This document shows, piece after piece, positions 14,078-15,544 of a stretch of 15,544 nucleotides of DNA. The notes under the pieces were generated by a model that had not been told where the DNA came from, searched no databases, and saw only the letters and a program-made list of their open reading frames with translations. The position numbers were made by a program, and so were the translations under genes. Numbering within the stretch: the stretch's first letter is position 1; every line of letters starts with the position of its first letter. The DNA comes from an uncultured Bacilli bacterium (GTDB lineage: Bacteria > Bacillota_I > Bacilli_A > RF39 > UBA660), in assembly GCA_947585065.1 (NCBI GenBank), contig CANPWX010000010.1, positions 1 through 15,544 of the forward strand, given 5' to 3'.

Positions 14078-14731
14078 TTATCGATAATTTAACCATTCTT
14101 CATCACTTATAATATAGTAAGTTTGAGCATCAGTAGGAAAATTAGAACAAGATTTTCTTTCAAAAGTTGTAATACTTCCTTCTAAATCCCATGTAAAACG
14201 ATCAACATTTTGTATTTGAACAATTCCAGGCACAGAAGCATTACCAGGTACTTCAATAACTAAAAAATCAGCAACAGTTTGTTCATCTAAAACATAAGAA
14301 TCTTCCACAACCATATCTAATATACCAGGTTCAAATAAATCAAAAGAATAATCATAAGGAACAATTTTAGAATTTTGAAAAAAATAAGATTGTAATCCAT
14401 CTGTAATCTGCCAGCATCCTTCTAAATAACTAATAAGAGGAATAGGTTCAAAAGAAGAAGATGAAACAGTTTCATAAGAAGAATTAGGTTCAGTATTAGT
14501 TGTAACAATAGCAATACCAGTAAACAAAACAGCAACAGTAACTAATATTCCATATAAATTTTTACGAATAAAATTTTCTAAAAAAGTAAATACTTTAGCC
14601 TCTCCATCTCCAATATATTTTTGAATAAAATAATCTCTCCAAGGATGATCTTTTAAATAAATATTTTTATGACAAGAAACACATTTTTTATTTTCTTTAG
14701 AATTTTCAACTCCACAATGAGGACAATACAT
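14078..14731 (-). CDS. Zinc-ribbon membrane protein B, unknown function
   Basis: A 217-residue protein. MYCPHCGVENSKENKKCVSC is an N-terminal zinc ribbon with Cys at 3, 6, 17 and 20. A basic linker leads to one membrane span (about 60-77). A Ser-rich stretch and an extracytoplasmic domain of about 115 residues follow, with LEGCWQI and WDLEG patterns suggesting a beta fold. The zinc ribbon should face the cytoplasm. An in-frame ATG 20 codons upstream exists, but it lies inside the previous gene; GAGGTG about 7 nt before the ATG at 14731 marks the true start, 1 nt after the previous stop, so translation is coupled. The same zinc-ribbon spacing and topology as the preceding gene suggest a pair. 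I do not recognise the outer domain. Confidence 0.8.
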   Translation of the reverse strand: MYCPHCGVENSKENKKCVSCHKNIYLKDHPWRDYFIQKYIGDGEAKVFTFLENFIRKNLYGILVTVAVLFTGIAIVTTNTEPNSSYETVSSSSFEPIPLISYLEGCWQITDGLQSYFFQNSKIVPYDYSFDLFEPGILDMVVEDSYVLDEQTVADFLVIEVPGNASVPGIVQIQNVDRFTWDLEGSITTFERKSCSNFPTDAQTYYIISDEEWLNYR

Positions 14732-14732
14732 A

Positions 14733-15296
14733 CTAAAACACCTCACGATCAAAATAAACAAAAACTTTAAAACTATCTTTATTAGACTCAATAAAATAAT
14801 AATTATTATTAATAGTATTTGCTTCTAAAACAATCGGTTCATCTTTAGTAAATTCCTTATCATAAAGAACTTCATCATTTTCATCATAATAACGAACTTG
14901 AATTTTTTCAATAGAATTAGGAACAAATAAATTTAAATGAATTTTACCATAATCATCCAAATCTTTATTTTTTAAGTAAAGTGCATAATCATTCGTACTT
15001 TCATTATAAGAAATATGATATTGATCACTATTTAAAATTTTTAAATGATTTCCATTTTTAGAAAGACAGTAAATTCCAGGAATGAGCAGAAGCAAAAGAA
15101 AAAATAGACGAAAGAAAATATTATCAGTTATAATTTTCAAAGAAAGAACATTAAAAAACTCTTCTAATTTTTCAATTTTAGGAACAATCCCCTTATTTTT
15201 AGCAATCTTCTTTTCTTCCTCACTAAATTTATAACTACAATGAATACAATAATTAGCTTTCACACTATTTTTAGTATGACAGATAGAACATTTCAT
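14733..15296 (-). CDS. Zinc-ribbon membrane protein A, unknown function
   Basis: A 187-residue protein. MKCSICHTKNSVKANYCIHC forms an N-terminal zinc ribbon with Cys at 3, 6, 17 and 20, the same spacing as in the next gene. A charged linker precedes one membrane span (about 60-78). The outer part (about 80-187) is rich in Asn, Asp, Tyr and Lys and looks beta-rich, with LNLFVPNSIEKIQVRYYDE. The start ATG overlaps the stop of the upstream gene in an ATGA junction and has no strong Shine-Dalgarno, so it depends on translational coupling. Function is unknown. Sensing, or scaffolding at the membrane with its partner, would fit the topology but is inference. Confidence 0.8.
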   Translation of the reverse strand: MKCSICHTKNSVKANYCIHCSYKFSEEEKKIAKNKGIVPKIEKLEEFFNVLSLKIITDNIFFRLFFLLLLLIPGIYCLSKNGNHLKILNSDQYHISYNESTNDYALYLKNKDLDDYGKIHLNLFVPNSIEKIQVRYYDENDEVLYDKEFTKDEPIVLEANTINNNYYFIESNKDSFKVFVYFDREVF

Positions 15297-15544
15297 AATG
15301 AATCATCTAATTCTTTTTCAAGTTTTACTATTTCTTCTTTACTTAATCCAGTTACCATAGCAATCTTTTCAATTCCAAGTTCCGGAGTTTCTTTCAGCAT
15401 ATTTTTAGCAATGGCTATTTTATTTTCGGCCTCGCCTTCCAATTTGCCCTCTTTATATCCTTCTTCCTTTATTGTATTTAAAAGTAACCTCTGATCTTCT
15501 TCTTCTGATATTGTTCTAGTAAAAGTTCCATCATGATTTAGTAT
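15293..15544 (-). CDS. Rpn/PD-(D/E)XK nuclease family protein, C-terminal fragment
   Basis: Only the last 83 residues are in the window, open to the right edge, ending in TGA within the ATGA overlap with the next gene. The tail has the pattern of Rpn-family recombination-promoting nuclease/putative transposase proteins. A helical segment GYKEGKLEGEAENKIAIAKN is followed by a small helix-turn-helix-like end, IEKIAMVTGLSKEEIVKLEK. The catalytic PD-(D/E)XK core would lie outside. Some codons (GGC GAG GCC) are more GC-rich than in the neighbours, which may hint at transfer. The call rests on this characteristic tail alone. Confidence 0.65.
   Translation of the reverse strand: MLNHDGTFTRTISEEEDQRLLLNTIKEEGYKEGKLEGEAENKIAIAKNMLKETPELGIEKIAMVTGLSKEEIVKLEKELDDSL

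Noticed and set aside
15240..15494. Plus-strand frame rich in Ser and Phe near the right edge
   Set aside because: It mirrors the Rpn tail and zinc-ribbon start on the other strand; low-complexity composition is what an antisense frame gives.

Overview
The window comes from a strongly A+T-rich, low-GC Gram-positive bacterium (Bacillota). Evidence for this includes AAGGAGG-type ribosome sites, sigma-A promoters with 17-bp spacers, a T-box leader on ileS, a tRNA with encoded CCA, and a CpsA-like LCP protein alongside two D,D-carboxypeptidases (so a cell wall is made). TGA is used as a stop and TGG for Trp, so the code is standard rather than Mycoplasma-like. An uncultured gut Bacilli or Erysipelotrichia-type lineage would fit, but this is an inference from style only.

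Layout. 1-131: start of an exported protein (minus). 132-366: intergenic space shared with a divergent small XRE regulator (376-594), holding repeated GACATAAT/ATTTCAC sites. 600-4284: an envelope block made of a CpsA-type LCP protein, a DacA/PBP5-type carboxypeptidase, and a divergent zinc VanY-type carboxypeptidase. 4305-8364: a two-gene operon for a heterodimeric ABC exporter with one canonical and one degenerate ATP site. 8463-9377: a Fic-domain protein behind two tandem promoters. 9563-9896: a locus not explained by the longer genes. It has a strong promoter, a Shine-Dalgarno sequestering hairpin, a 25-codon single-span membrane peptide and a terminator. Facing it is a minus-strand promoter whose short RNA would overlap the 3' part of the peptide mRNA and end at its own terminator. 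This is the architecture of a type I toxin-antitoxin locus. 9916-10464: a HAM1-type nucleotide pyrophosphatase whose conserved N-terminus is encoded but has no normal start codon. 10617-10691: tRNA-Arg(CCT). 10734-13832: a type 2 isoleucyl-tRNA synthetase with a swapped GxHH active-site motif, under an Ile T-box with its own promoter. 14078-15544: a coupled three-gene operon (Rpn-type nuclease tail, then two zinc-ribbon membrane proteins).

How the parts work together. The LCP protein would attach wall polymers to peptidoglycan while DacA and VanY trim the pentapeptide stems. The ABC pair must form one exporter because their degenerate motifs are complementary. The T-box couples ileS to uncharged tRNA-Ile. 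The most interesting segment is the probable type I toxin-antitoxin locus at about 9.56-9.90 kb, followed by the swapped IleRS motif, the start-less pyrophosphatase and the Rpn/zinc-ribbon operon.
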